From NCBI GenBank assembly GCA_003220985.1, contig QHTY01000164.1, forward strand, positions 1 to 22,403: 22,403 bases of DNA, given 5' to 3'. The notes under the pieces are model-generated. The model saw only the letters and a list, made by a program, of their open reading frames with translations. It was not told the DNA's origin and made no database searches. Shown here piece by piece: positions 14,208 to 22,403 of this stretch. Source of the stretch: Gemmatimonadota bacterium. Its GTDB lineage: Bacteria; Gemmatimonadota; Gemmatimonadetes; Gemmatimonadales; GWC2-71-9. A program made the position numbers and the translations under genes. How positions within the stretch are numbered: position 1 is the first letter of the stretch; each line of letters opens with the position of its first letter.

Positions 14208-17200
14208 CTAGAAAGCCCACCTCACACCCGCTTGCAGCTGGCGCGGATCGCCGAGACCGCTGCGAATCGTGCCGTCAAAGTTGAAAACCAGGTTCCCGTA
14301 GGACGGATCCCGGAAGTTGTCGTTGCCGGTCAGGTTGAAGATTTCGACGATCCCCTCGACCTGGCCGCGCGCGCCGACAGGGAATGGCCGCGAGAACCGC
14401 ACATCCCAGGAGAAGTACGCGTTGTCCTTGCGCAGCGTGTTGCGCGGGATGGCAGAGGTTCCGTTGGGACCGCAGCGGCGATCGTCAGGTGACGTGGCGC
14501 GCTGGCCGGCGGGTGGCGCGAACGGATTCCCCGCCCACGGACCGCAGCTCGCCGAGATGGGCTGCGCCGAGTAGTAGCTCACCCGGTTGTCCATGAAGAA
14601 GTCACCGGGGAGCTTTACCAAGGCCCAGCCGTTAAAGCGATGGCGCTGATCGCGGTCGCTCCAGTTGTACTCGGGTGTGAGATCGTTGGCCTTCGCGTAG
14701 CGGAAGGTGAACGGATCGCGCTCATTGTCGTCGTCCGTCTTGTCGAACGACAGTGTGTAGTTGAGCTGGAACTGGAAGTTGGGATCGAGCACCCGCTTCA
14801 GGCCGATCGTGACGCCATTGTAGCGCGACTTGGCCGATGATTCGACGGTCGTGAGCGTCGTAATGCCGTTCGATCCACCCGGCGGCAAACCCACTGACCA
14901 CGGGCTCCCAAACGTCGAGTCGTTACGGTTGATGAAGCGCGTGAGGTGATCGGTCCGCGCATGCGTGTAGCTGATCATGAGACCGAGGTCGGCACCTAAC
15001 TGCCGCTCGTACGCGACCGTGACGTTGAGAGTCCGGGGGTTCTGGAAATTCTTGTCGAACACGAAGACGTCAGGGAAGAACACGGAGCTGGCCGGCACGT
15101 TGTCGGGCAAGAGGTTGCCGAACCCTGGAACGGGGCCGAGCACGCCGGTGAGCGCGCTGTTGCGGAAATAGGTGAGTCCATTCGATCCGTTGGTGCTGCG
15201 CGTCGACGCCAGGTTGAGGCCGGGAATGCGCGCGTAGTACAGCCCGGCGTTGGCGCGGAAGACCTGACGGCCATTGCCCTGTGGGTCGAAGGCGATCCCC
15301 AGTCGCGGCTGCCACATCTTCCTGTCGGAGGGAATCGTGCCGTCCGACGGGAAGGCAAAAGAGCCCTTGGCGTTCGTCACGGTCTGTCCGATGAACGGCG
15401 CGAAGAACACCTGACTCGGCGGCGTGATCGGATCAGGCTCGAGCTGCGCTTCCCACCGCACGCCGTAGTTCACCGTCCAGCGTGGATTGGGCTTCCACGT
15501 GTCCTGTATGTAGAACGCCAGCTCATTCTGCGGAATCTGCTGCGTGCCCGAGGCCCTCACGGACTGACCGACGCCCGCCTGCTGCAGATACAGCAGGACC
15601 GGCCCGGTGATCGATTGGCCGGCCGGACAGGTGCGGTTAGTTCCCGTCCCTCCCCCCGAACACTCGACATACGTCGAATCGGCCAGATAGCTCAGGAAGC
15701 CGTGGACCGAGCCAAAGATGTAGCGGCTGTTGGCGAACCCGATGAACGTCTGCACCGAGTTCACGCGATTGTATTCACCACCGGCTTTGAAGAAGTGGCT
15801 TCCCTTGGCGAGCGACACGTTGTCGAGCACCTGCACCCGCGTGTCGTAATAGTCGATCGGAAGGAAAAACGGCATGCCGAACCGGAAGTGGTTCGCGAAG
15901 TCCATCGCGACATCCGGGAAAGGCCGCGCGGCGGGCGGATCGGCGCGGTTGGCGCCCAGCGCCGCCGACCGCGGACCGTCATACGGACGGGGCCGGTCTT
16001 CGCGCGAATACTGGAACCGGAACTCGTTCGACGCATTGGATGACAAGTAGGAGACGAGGCTTCCGTTGACCGCGTTCGAGTGGTCGCGCTCCAAGCCGTT
16101 GGCGCTGCGCGCCCAGGTGTCCACGTCGAAGGTCCCGTTCTGCTGCTCGGACCAGGTGTAATTGTACTTGAGCGACAGCGAGTGCCGAGCCGACAGGTGG
16201 AAATCGAACTTGGCCAGCAGCGCGCGCGCGTCGTTGGTGCGGGAAATCGGCCCGAAGTCGCCGGCGAGCGCGCCGCTATACGCGGTATTCATCCAGGTGC
16301 GCAGCGAATCGAACGCCGTGCTCTGCGGCCGTGAGCGCTGTTTCACCTCATCATAGATCTGCTGATCGTAGGCCAGGAAGAAGAAGGCCCGATCGCGCTT
16401 CAGCGGCCCGCCGAGCGTGAACCCGAACTGGTGCTGAGTAAAGTCCGGCTCGAACGTCACACCGGCGTGCGCGGGAGTGCCGGAGATCGCATCCGACTTG
16501 CCGAAGTAGTGCAGCGAGCCCCGCAGCTGATTGGTCCCCGACTTCGTGATTACGTTGACGAACCCGCCGGACGAGCGGCCGAACTCTGCGTTGGCGCCGC
16601 CCGGCAGCACCACGATCTCCTGCACGGCGTCGAGATTGAAGGTGAACGCCGGCCGCTGGCCGCCGCGCTGCTCGCCGAAGAACGGATTGTTGAAGTCGGC
16701 GCCGTCGACCGCGACGTTGTTGTGAATGCCCTTCTGCCCGGCGATCGTCAGCTCGTCGCCGTCGGGTCCCTGGACGATCGCCACCTGCGGGGTGAGCAGC
16801 GTCAGGTTCAGGTAGTTGCGCCCGTTGTTCGGCAGGCCGGACACCGCGGCGCTCGGCAAGCGCGTCGAGTTCTCCGTCTTCGTGGCTTCGACTACCGACG
16901 GCGTCGCCTCGACCACCACCGCCTGGAGCTGCACCGCCGCGAGCTGCAATGCGAGGTCGACCGTCTCGCCGAGGCCCAGCCGGACGCCCGTGCGGCGCGT
17001 TTCGCCGAAGCCCACGCCGCGCGCGGTCACATCGTACGTGCCGAGCGGCATGAGGGAGGCGATGAAAACGCCCCGCTCGTTCGTCGCAAGCTGGCGCTGG
17101 AACCCCGTCTGCGTTTCGCGCAAGGCGACCGTGGCTCCCGCAACCGCCGCTCCCGACGGGTCGGTGACGGTGCCGCGGATGATACCAGTCGTGGCTTGCG

Positions 17201-17267
17201 ATTGGGCAGCGAGGAGAACGGGGAACGCGAGAGCCAATACGACCGGCCCGAGGAGCTTGCGCACCAT
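14208..17267 (-). CDS. TonB-dependent outer-membrane receptor, Oar-like, with carboxypeptidase-regulatory-like domain
   Basis: 1019 residues. A signal peptide (MVRKLLGPVVLALAFPVLLAAQS) is followed by a carboxypeptidase-regulatory-like domain (about 28-110: GIIRGTVTDPSGAAVAGATV, then NERGVFIASLMPLGTYDVTA). The plug domain (about 130-240) has LPNNGRNYLNLTLL, VAVDGADFNNPFFGEQRGG and EFGRSSGGFVNVITKSGTNQ. The rest is a beta-barrel with many aromatic strands and the terminal strand QAGVRWAF, ending in Phe as outer-membrane proteins do. It imports a ligand using TonB energy; the substrate cannot be told, though Oar-like receptors have been linked to peptides, polysaccharides and protease secretion. 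GGAGG at 17276-17280 precedes ATG 17267. It is monocistronic and diverges from polX. No SusD-like or transport partner gene is nearby. Confidence 0.93.
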   Translation of the reverse strand: MVRKLLGPVVLALAFPVLLAAQSQATTGIIRGTVTDPSGAAVAGATVALRETQTGFQRQLATNERGVFIASLMPLGTYDVTARGVGFGETRRTGVRLGLGETVDLALQLAAVQLQAVVVEATPSVVEATKTENSTRLPSAAVSGLPNNGRNYLNLTLLTPQVAIVQGPDGDELTIAGQKGIHNNVAVDGADFNNPFFGEQRGGQRPAFTFNLDAVQEIVVLPGGANAEFGRSSGGFVNVITKSGTNQLRGSLHYFGKSDAISGTPAHAGVTFEPDFTQHQFGFTLGGPLKRDRAFFFLAYDQQIYDEVKQRSRPQSTAFDSLRTWMNTAYSGALAGDFGPISRTNDARALLAKFDFHLSARHSLSLKYNYTWSEQQNGTFDVDTWARSANGLERDHSNAVNGSLVSYLSSNASNEFRFQYSREDRPRPYDGPRSAALGANRADPPAARPFPDVAMDFANHFRFGMPFFLPIDYYDTRVQVLDNVSLAKGSHFFKAGGEYNRVNSVQTFIGFANSRYIFGSVHGFLSYLADSTYVECSGGGTGTNRTCPAGQSITGPVLLYLQQAGVGQSVRASGTQQIPQNELAFYIQDTWKPNPRWTVNYGVRWEAQLEPDPITPPSQVFFAPFIGQTVTNAKGSFAFPSDGTIPSDRKMWQPRLGIAFDPQGNGRQVFRANAGLYYARIPGLNLASTRSTNGSNGLTYFRNSALTGVLGPVPGFGNLLPDNVPASSVFFPDVFVFDKNFQNPRTLNVTVAYERQLGADLGLMISYTHARTDHLTRFINRNDSTFGSPWSVGLPPGGSNGITTLTTVESSAKSRYNGVTIGLKRVLDPNFQFQLNYTLSFDKTDDDNERDPFTFRYAKANDLTPEYNWSDRDQRHRFNGWALVKLPGDFFMDNRVSYYSAQPISASCGPWAGNPFAPPAGQRATSPDDRRCGPNGTSAIPRNTLRKDNAYFSWDVRFSRPFPVGARGQVEGIVEIFNLTGNDNFRDPSYGNLVFNFDGTIRSGLGDPRQLQAGVRWAF

Positions 17268-17366
17268 GCTTCAGCCTCCGACGCACTTGGGGAAGGATGT
17301 TCCGGAGCGGCTAGCGTACCACGTCAACTCAGAGACCGCAAGAAGGGAAAGGAACTAGTTTTCAGC

Positions 17367-19097
17367 ATGCAGAACGCCGAGATCGCCCGTCTCCTGGGTG
17401 ACGTCGCCGATCTCCTCGAGATCTCCGCAGGCAATCCGTTCAAGGTTCGCGCGTATCGCAATGCGGCGCGCACGGTGGCCGATCATCCGGATCCCATCGC
17501 CGAGCTCGTCGCCGACCGCGAGTTCGACCTCACCGAACTTCCCGGCATCGGCGACGGGATCGCCAAGGAAATCACCGCGCTGGTCCAAACCGGAACCCTG
17601 CCACAGCGCCAGCAGCTCGTGGCGACGATCCCGCCCGGCCTGCTCGATCTGCTGCGCATTCCGGGACTCGGTCCCAAGCGGGTGAAGCTCTTCCACGACC
17701 GGCTGCAGGTGAACAGCGTCGCCGATCTCAAGGACGCGCTGGACCAGGGCACAATCGCGAAGCTCGGCGGCTTCGGTCCCAAGCTGCTGGAGAAGATTCG
17801 CGAAGGTGTCGCCGGCGGCGCCGCCGCGGCCCAGAGCCGCATCGTCCTCCACGAAGCCGAACAGTATGCCCGCGCGATCGTGGAGTACCTCAAGGCCGGC
17901 GCCGGGGGGGGGATCGACGCGATCGACGTCGCCGGCAGCTTTCGCCGGCGTAAAGAGACGATCGGCGACCTCGACATCGTCGTCAGCTGCGCCAACGCGC
18001 CAGCGGTGATCGAGCGCTTCAGCAAGTTCGGCGACGTCACCCAAGTCGCCTCGCAAGGCGATACCCGCTCGACCGTGCGCCTGTCGAGCGGGCTCCAGGT
18101 CGACCTGCGCGTTGTCGAGCCGTCCTGCTTCGGCGCGGCGATGCAGTACTTCACCGGCTCGCAGGCGCACAACATCGAGCTCCGCAAGATCGCCCAGGCT
18201 AAAAAGCTCAAGCTGAACGAGTACGGGGTGTTCCGGGGATCAAAGTGCATCTCGGGCCGCACGGAAGAAGAGGTCTACGCAGCGCTCGGCCTCGACTGGA
18301 TCCCGCCGGAGATGCGGGAGAACCGTGGCGAGATCGCGCTCGCGAAGCAGCACAAGCTCCCCACGCTCGTCAGGCTCGAGGACATCCGCGGCGACCTGCA
18401 GATGCACACAGACGCGAGCGACGGCAAGGCCACGTTGACGGAAATGATCGAGGCGGCGCGCTCCCTCGGCTACGCGTACATCGCCATCACCGACCACTCG
18501 CCGCGCACCTCGATGGCCGGCCAGAGTCCTGCGGAGATTCGCGCCCAGTGGAAGGAGATCGATCGGCTCAACAAAGGAATGCGAGGGCTTCGGGTCTTAA
18601 AGAGCGTCGAGATGGACATTCTGGAAAGCGGCAAGCTCGACCTGCCGGACAAGCTGCTCGCGGAAGCCGATTACGTCGTCGCCACGATTCATTACGGCCT
18701 GAAGCAGACCGAGCGGCAGCTCACCGACCGACTGCTGCGTGCGATCGAGAGCCCTTGGGTCGATGCGGTCGGCCATCCGACCGGCCGCATCATGCCGTCG
18801 CGACCGTCCTATCCACTCGACTTCGATGTGGTCGCGAAGGCCGCGGCGCAGGCGGGGTGCCTGCTGGAGATCAACGGCAGCGAGCGGCTCGATCTGCCCG
18901 ACACGCTCGCCGCTGCGGCCAAGTCGCACGGCGTGCGGTTCGTGCTCTCGACCGACGCCCACAACACGCGCGAGCTGGGATTCATGCGGTTCGCCGTCGC
19001 CGTCGCGCGGCGGGCGTGGCTGACGGCGGTCGACATCCTCAACACGCGGCCGCTCCCCGAATTCCTGAAGGGGTTACGTCGCAGCCGAAATCGTTAA
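17367..19097 (+). CDS. polX: DNA polymerase/3'-5' exonuclease PolX
   Basis: 576 residues from ATG 17367. The frame is open far upstream, but only as antisense of the receptor gene, and AAGGAA lies upstream of this ATG. Domains: an 8-kDa and helix-hairpin-helix region (FKVRAYRNAARTV, LTELPGIGDGIAKEI, LLRIPGLGPKRVKLF, LGGFGPKLLEKI); a polymerase-beta nucleotidyltransferase palm with GSFRRRK (from 190) and metal-binding Asp201, Asp203 and Asp246 (GDLDIVVS, VDLRVV); and a C-terminal PHP domain (GDLQMHTDASDG, ITDHSPR, VEMDIL, VATIHYG, VGHPTGR, STDAHNTRE) giving exonuclease activity. PolX fills short gaps in base excision repair. Its length is normal. The last 24 bases overlap the 3' end of rnhB on the opposite strand. 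Confidence 0.95.
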   Translation: MQNAEIARLLGDVADLLEISAGNPFKVRAYRNAARTVADHPDPIAELVADREFDLTELPGIGDGIAKEITALVQTGTLPQRQQLVATIPPGLLDLLRIPGLGPKRVKLFHDRLQVNSVADLKDALDQGTIAKLGGFGPKLLEKIREGVAGGAAAAQSRIVLHEAEQYARAIVEYLKAGAGGGIDAIDVAGSFRRRKETIGDLDIVVSCANAPAVIERFSKFGDVTQVASQGDTRSTVRLSSGLQVDLRVVEPSCFGAAMQYFTGSQAHNIELRKIAQAKKLKLNEYGVFRGSKCISGRTEEEVYAALGLDWIPPEMRENRGEIALAKQHKLPTLVRLEDIRGDLQMHTDASDGKATLTEMIEAARSLGYAYIAITDHSPRTSMAGQSPAEIRAQWKEIDRLNKGMRGLRVLKSVEMDILESGKLDLPDKLLAEADYVVATIHYGLKQTERQLTDRLLRAIESPWVDAVGHPTGRIMPSRPSYPLDFDVVAKAAAQAGCLLEINGSERLDLPDTLAAAAKSHGVRFVLSTDAHNTRELGFMRFAVAVARRAWLTAVDILNTRPLPEFLKGLRRSRNR

Positions 19098-19715
19098 CAG
19101 CTCGATCTGGGCGACCGGCTCGAAGGAGTAGCGGTGATGCCGCGTGGGTCCGAGCCGCTGGATCGCGTCGAGGTGCTCGGGCGTCGCATAGCCCTTGTTC
19201 GACTCCCAGCAATAGCCGGGATGGCGGGCGGCGAGGCGGTCCATGAGCGCGTCGCGGAGCACCTTGGCGATGACTGATGCCGCGGCGATCGAGTGACACC
19301 GCGCGTCGCCGTCAACGATGGCCTCGTGTGCGCAGCCGAGCTCGGGGCATGGGAGACCATCGATCAGGATATGACCGGGCACGCAGCCGAGGCGCCGGAG
19401 CGCGCGCTCCATGGCGAGAATCGACGCGCGCCGGATGTTGAGCCGGTCGATCTCGCGCACGCTGGCCGCGCCGATCGCACAGGCCAACGCGCGCTCGCGG
19501 ATTTTCACCACGAACTTTTCGCGCTGCGGCGCGGTGAGCACCTTGGAGTCGTCGAGCCCGCGGATCGGTTTCGCGCCCAGCGGAAACACGACGGCCGCGG
19601 CGACCACTGGACCAGCCAGGGGGCCGCGGCCGACTTCATCGATACCGGCGACGATGCTGCACCCTTCACTCCACAACGCCGCCTCGCGTTTCAGCGACGG
19701 GCGGCGGTGTCTCAC
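19074..19715 (-). CDS. rnhB: Ribonuclease HII
   Basis: 213 residues. RNase HII cuts RNA in RNA-DNA hybrids, including single misincorporated ribonucleotides. Signatures: GIDEVGRGPLAGPVVAAAV with the first two catalytic acids, LDDSKVLTAPQRE, HILIDGLPCP, and CHSIAAASVIAKVLRDALM with a further active-site acid, then GYCWESNKGYATPEH. The GTG start at 19715 overlaps the rplS stop as GTGA. It is the last gene of the ffh operon, a common position for rnhB. It converges with and overlaps polX; both act in genome maintenance. Confidence 0.95.
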   Translation of the reverse strand: MRHRRPSLKREAALWSEGCSIVAGIDEVGRGPLAGPVVAAAVVFPLGAKPIRGLDDSKVLTAPQREKFVVKIRERALACAIGAASVREIDRLNIRRASILAMERALRRLGCVPGHILIDGLPCPELGCAHEAIVDGDARCHSIAAASVIAKVLRDALMDRLAARHPGYCWESNKGYATPEHLDAIQRLGPTRHHRYSFEPVAQIELLTISAAT

Positions 19716-20116
19716 GCCTGCGGTTGCTCCGGTTCCGGCGTCTCGGGAACGGTGATCTCCTGGCTCGCCCCCGCGCCGCGCTTCTCCCGGATCCGGGCAG
19801 CCTTCCCGGCCAAGCGCCGCAGGAAGTACAGCTTGGCGCGCCGCACACGCCCTTTCCGCATCAATCCGATCTCCGCAATCGACGGGGCGTGCAGCGGAAA
19901 AATCCGCTCGACCCCGACGCCCGCGGAAATCTTCCGGACGGTGAAGGTTTCGTTGATGCCGCCCCCGCGGCGGGCGATGCAGATCCCCTCGAACGCCTGC
20001 AGGCGCTCTTTCTCCCCTTCACGCACGCGCACCATGACGCGCACCGTGTCGCCGGGCGCGAACGCCGGGATGTCCGTTTTCAGGCCTTCGCGCTCGACTG
20101 CTCTGAGCTTCTCCAT
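19712..20116 (-). CDS. rplS: 50S ribosomal protein L19
   Basis: 134 residues from ATG 20116; the frame is open further upstream, but those residues belong to the coding region of trmD on the same strand. MEKLRAVEREGLKTDIPAFAPGDTVRVMVRVREGEKERLQAFEGICIAR is standard L19, followed by GINETFTVRKISAGVGVERIFPLHAPSI and KGRVRRAKLYFLRRLAGKAARI. L19 sits at the subunit interface of the 50S particle. A C-terminal tail rich in Glu and Pro (about 20 residues) goes beyond the usual end. A GGGGAA ribosome-binding site lies upstream; the gap to trmD is 2 bases. Confidence 0.96.
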   Translation of the reverse strand: MEKLRAVEREGLKTDIPAFAPGDTVRVMVRVREGEKERLQAFEGICIARRGGGINETFTVRKISAGVGVERIFPLHAPSIAEIGLMRKGRVRRAKLYFLRRLAGKAARIREKRGAGASQEITVPETPEPEQPQA

Positions 20117-20118
20117 AA

Positions 20119-20817
20119 CTATTCCCCGTGTTTCAACCAAAGATCTGGTCTGCGTTCTCGCGTGAGACGCTCGGCTTCTGCCGCGCGCCATGCCGCAATC
20201 TTGTCGTGATCACCACTCAACAATACGTCCGGGACGTCGAGCCCGCGATAGCTGGGCGGTCGCGTGTAGCTGGGCGGCGCCAGCAACCCTTCATAGTGCG
20301 AATCGCTCGAGGCCGATTCGTGATCGCCCAGCGCGCCGGGCAGCAACCGCACCACTGCGTCCACCACGCAGAGCGCCGCCGGCTCCCCACCCGACAACAC
20401 AAAGTCGCCGATCGATACTTCCTCCGCCTGCAACGCATCGGCCACGCGCTGATCGACGTCCTTGTAGTGCCCGCACAGCAACGTCAGCTCACTGCCCACT
20501 GAATAGCGAACCGCCGTATCGTGCGTGAACAGCTTCCCGCGCGCCGAGAGCAGGACGATCGGGCCCCTGTCCCCACCCCCAGCCCCTGCTTTCAGATCCT
20601 CCACCGCCTCCACAAACGGCTCCACCCTCAAGACCATGCCCGCGCCCCCGCCGTACGGCGCGTCATCGACGGTCTGGTGCTTGTCGTGCGTGAAATCGCG
20701 CAGCTGCACGACGCGATACTGCACCAGTCCCGCTTTGGCCGCCCGCCCCAGAATGCTCGCCGCGAATGGAGCAGTGAACCAATCGGGAAACAGCGTCACC
20801 ACGTTGATCCGCAGCAT
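20119..20817 (-). CDS. trmD: tRNA (guanine-N1-)-methyltransferase TrmD
   Basis: 232 residues. TrmD methylates G37 next to the anticodon and so prevents +1 frameshifting. Signatures: MLRINVVTLFPDWF, DFTHDKHQTVDDAPYGGGAGMVLRVEP, the knot segment LLCGHYKDVDQRVADAL, and IGDFVLSGGEPAALCVVDAVVRLLPG, followed by HYEGLLAPPSYTRPPSYRG. ATG 20817 lies 2 bases after the stop of the upstream rimM. It belongs to the ffh-rpsP-rimM-trmD-rplS-rnhB operon. Confidence 0.96.
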   Translation of the reverse strand: MLRINVVTLFPDWFTAPFAASILGRAAKAGLVQYRVVQLRDFTHDKHQTVDDAPYGGGAGMVLRVEPFVEAVEDLKAGAGGGDRGPIVLLSARGKLFTHDTAVRYSVGSELTLLCGHYKDVDQRVADALQAEEVSIGDFVLSGGEPAALCVVDAVVRLLPGALGDHESASSDSHYEGLLAPPSYTRPPSYRGLDVPDVLLSGDHDKIAAWRAAEAERLTRERRPDLWLKHGE

Positions 20818-20819
20818 CG

Positions 20820-21077
20820 CTATTCATCGACCGCGACGAGCTGGTCGCGCCAGCCTTCGACCGCGGCCCGTGACGACACGCCTTCGAAACCGAGCAGCCA
20901 TTCGCGGTGATAGGACCGGCGCCGCGCCACCACCAGTGGTCCGGCTAAGACCCTGCGTTCTTCGTTCAGGACGTACACTCGTGCTTTGGGCACGAACACC
21001 GTCCCGGGGTTCTCCACCAGGGGAATCACCGCGACCTCCCCGTGCTGGCCGTGCGGCTTGCGCAGCCGCCCGACTAC
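20820..21077 (-). CDS. rimM: 16S rRNA processing protein RimM, N-terminal domain only; start codon unclear
   Basis: Identified by position (between rpsP and trmD) and by sequence: VVGRLRKPHGQHGEVAVIPL, YVLNEERRVLAGPLVVARRR, WLLGFEGVSSRAAVEGWRDQLVAV match the first beta-barrel domain of RimM. RimM helps mature the 30S head through S19. A normal RimM is about 165-180 residues with a C-terminal PRC barrel after LPPLEE; here TAG (20822-20820) follows directly after VAVDE, so that domain is absent. No ATG, GTG or TTG lies in frame before the conserved GRLRKPHG. The first standard start is GTG 21029, inside the domain. CTG 21065 and GTA 21077 (overlapping the rpsP stop) are the nearest alternatives, so the coordinate given only marks the extent of similarity. 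It could be a decayed gene. Confidence 0.65.
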   Translation of the reverse strand, partial: VVGRLRKPHGQHGEVAVIPLVENPGTVFVPKARVYVLNEERRVLAGPLVVARRRSYHREWLLGFEGVSSRAAVEGWRDQLVAVDE

Positions 21078-21349
21078 GCGGCGGGTTTCGCGGGCGGTGC
21101 TGATTTGCCTAGTACGCCGGCCTTCTTGAGGAGCGAGCGCACCGTATCGGTCGGCATCGCGCCCTTCTCGAGCCAGGCCCGCGCCTGCTCGGCGTTCACG
21201 TCGAGCACCGCGGGATTTGCGCGCGGATTGTAATTACCGATCGTCGCCACAAAGCGCCCATCGCGCGGCGACCTCGAGTCCGCGATGACGATGCGGAAAT
21301 AGGCCTGACCCTTCCGTCCGACGCGGCGCAGCCGAATTCGAGTTGCCAT
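21074..21349 (-). CDS. rpsP: 30S ribosomal protein S16
   Basis: 91 residues: MATRIRLRRVGRKGQAYFRIVIADSRSPRDGRFVATIGNYNP, then AEQARAWLEKGAMPTDTVRSLLKKAGVL, a standard S16 with a short Ala/Pro/Lys tail. S16 is a 30S assembly protein. It starts 8 bases after ffh. In many bacteria a KH-domain RNA-binding protein gene lies between rpsP and rimM; here rimM follows at once, overlapping the TAG stop. Confidence 0.96.
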   Translation of the reverse strand: MATRIRLRRVGRKGQAYFRIVIADSRSPRDGRFVATIGNYNPRANPAVLDVNAEQARAWLEKGAMPTDTVRSLLKKAGVLGKSAPPAKPAA

Positions 21350-21357
21350 AGCGTTCC

Positions 21358-22403
21358 CTACATCCCTTTCAAGAACTTGCCCATCTTGCGCAGCTGCTGG
21401 AATTGTTCCAGCAGCCGATTCACTTCCTGCACGGGCCGTCCGGCCCCCTTCGCGATCCGCAGCTTGCGATTGCCGTTCAACACGCCGGGATCGGCGCGCT
21501 CTGCCGGCGTCATCGATAACACGATCGCCTCGACATGCTTCAGGCGCTTGTCATCCATCGGCACGCCCTGCAGCGCCTTCGCATTGATCCCGGGCAGGAG
21601 GCCGAGCACCTGCTTGAGCGGACCCATGCTCTGCATCTGCTTCAACGCCACCAAGAAATCCTGCAGGTCCATGCCCTTCTTGGACCGCACTTTTTGCTCG
21701 AGACGCTTTGCGGCGTCGGCATCGACATTCGCCGCGGCTTTCTCGACCAGCGCAACGACGTCGCCCTGCCCCAGAATCCGTCCCGCCATGCGCACCGGAT
21801 CGAACGGCTCCAGTGCGTCCGTCTTCTCACCGACGCCGATGTACTTGATCGGCACACCCGTGACGCCGTGAATCGATAACGCCGCGCCGCCGCGCGCATC
21901 GCCATCGAGCTTCGTCAGAATCACGCCTGTGAGCCCGACACCGTCGTGAAACCCGCGCGCGATCTTCACCGCGTCCTGCCCCGTCATGCCATCGGCGACG
22001 AGCAGCACTTCCTTCGGCGGCACGCTGGCCTTCAGTGCGCGCAGCTCGTCCATCATCTCGGCGTCGATCTGCAGGCGACCGGCGGTATCGACGATCACCG
22101 TCCGCGCGCGCGCCGATTCGGCCTCGCGCAAGGCGTCCTGCACCAGCTGCACCACGTTTCCCGTTTCCCGTTTCCCGAGAACCGGGACCCCGATCTGGGC
22201 ACCGAGCTGCTGCAGCTGCTCCGCCGCCGCCGGGCGATAGATATCGGCCGCCACCAGCGCCGGCGCCTTCTGCTCGAGCTTCAGCCGCCGCGCGAGCTTG
22301 GCCGCCGTGGTGGTCTTGCCCGATCCCTGTAACCCGACGAGGAGAATGACCGTCGGACCTACGGAGGCGAATTCGAGGCCGGACCTGGTGCCGCCGAGCA
22401 GCG
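21358..22403 (-). CDS. ffh: Signal recognition particle protein Ffh (5' end outside window)
   Basis: The frame is open to the window edge. The visible part starts in the G domain, with the P-loop GLQGSGKTTTAAKLARRLK and VAADIYRPAAAEQL. It continues with DTAGRLQID, TKLDGDARGGAAL and the closing KYIGVGEKTDALEPFDP. The M domain follows, with MDLQDFLVALKQMQSMGPLKQVLGLLPG, the RNA-binding RIAKGAGRPVQEVN and the ending KMGKFLKGM. Ffh binds 4.5S RNA and signal sequences and targets nascent membrane proteins to FtsY. The N domain lies beyond the window. It heads, or lies near the head of, the operon running to rnhB. Confidence 0.96.
   Translation of the reverse strand, partial: LLGGTRSGLEFASVGPTVILLVGLQGSGKTTTAAKLARRLKLEQKAPALVAADIYRPAAAEQLQQLGAQIGVPVLGKRETGNVVQLVQDALREAESARARTVIVDTAGRLQIDAEMMDELRALKASVPPKEVLLVADGMTGQDAVKIARGFHDGVGLTGVILTKLDGDARGGAALSIHGVTGVPIKYIGVGEKTDALEPFDPVRMAGRILGQGDVVALVEKAAANVDADAAKRLEQKVRSKKGMDLQDFLVALKQMQSMGPLKQVLGLLPGINAKALQGVPMDDKRLKHVEAIVLSMTPAERADPGVLNGNRKLRIAKGAGRPVQEVNRLLEQFQQLRKMGKFLKGM

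Noticed and set aside
16431..17366. Long N-terminal extension of PolX
   Set aside because: The upstream part is antisense to the receptor gene, has no family resemblance, and a normal-length PolX starts at ATG 17367.

Overview
The window is GC-rich, gene-dense bacterial chromosome. Several traits together suggest Gemmatimonadota: a large Oar-like TonB-dependent receptor with a carboxypeptidase-regulatory-like N-terminus, a gene order ffh-rpsP-rimM-trmD-rplS-rnhB, many GTGA/ATGA overlaps, and a truncated four-helix-bundle (23S rRNA intervening-sequence type) gene. The phylum is my inference from gene content; no rRNA is present.

Layout. (1) 1-6782, plus strand: the end of a LuxR-type response regulator, then a tightly packed signalling operon (hybrid kinase, membrane sensor kinase, single-domain response regulator, second hybrid kinase). 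(2) 6783-6966: an AT-rich island full of palindromes. (3) 6967-9162, plus strand: holB (clamp-loader delta prime), moaC and a small lytic transglycosylase; holB is frameshifted so that it reads straight into moaC. (4) 9218-11661, minus strand: an operon of three small uncharacterised proteins (one resembling the LeuA/CimA regulatory fold) and an MltD-like LysM lytic transglycosylase, behind a recognisable promoter. (5) 11744-12740, minus strand: tRNA-Lys(UUU) followed by ilvE, whose start codon lies inside a 14-bp hairpin. (6) 12750-13255: a small element with six heptamer units per arm, in inverted orientation, around a truncated four-helix-bundle gene. (7) 13263-14123: an LCM-type methyltransferase, ending inside a second short-repeat array. 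(8) 14208-17267, minus strand: the TonB-dependent receptor. (9) 17367-19097, plus strand: polX. (10) 19074-22403, minus strand: the translation/secretion operon, entered within ffh.

How the genes work together. The first block looks like a phosphorelay: a membrane kinase passes signals to a receiver-only protein, while two soluble hybrid kinases with receivers at both ends can exchange phosphoryl groups. The LuxR regulator just upstream is the only visible DNA-binding output. The two transglycosylases serve cell-wall remodelling. The last operon couples SRP targeting, ribosome assembly, tRNA modification and RNase HII.

The most unusual items are the two inverted short-repeat arrays that bracket the methyltransferase, the ilvE start-codon hairpin, the holB frameshift/fusion, a RimM reduced to its N-terminal domain, and the stand-alone LeuA-regulatory-like protein.
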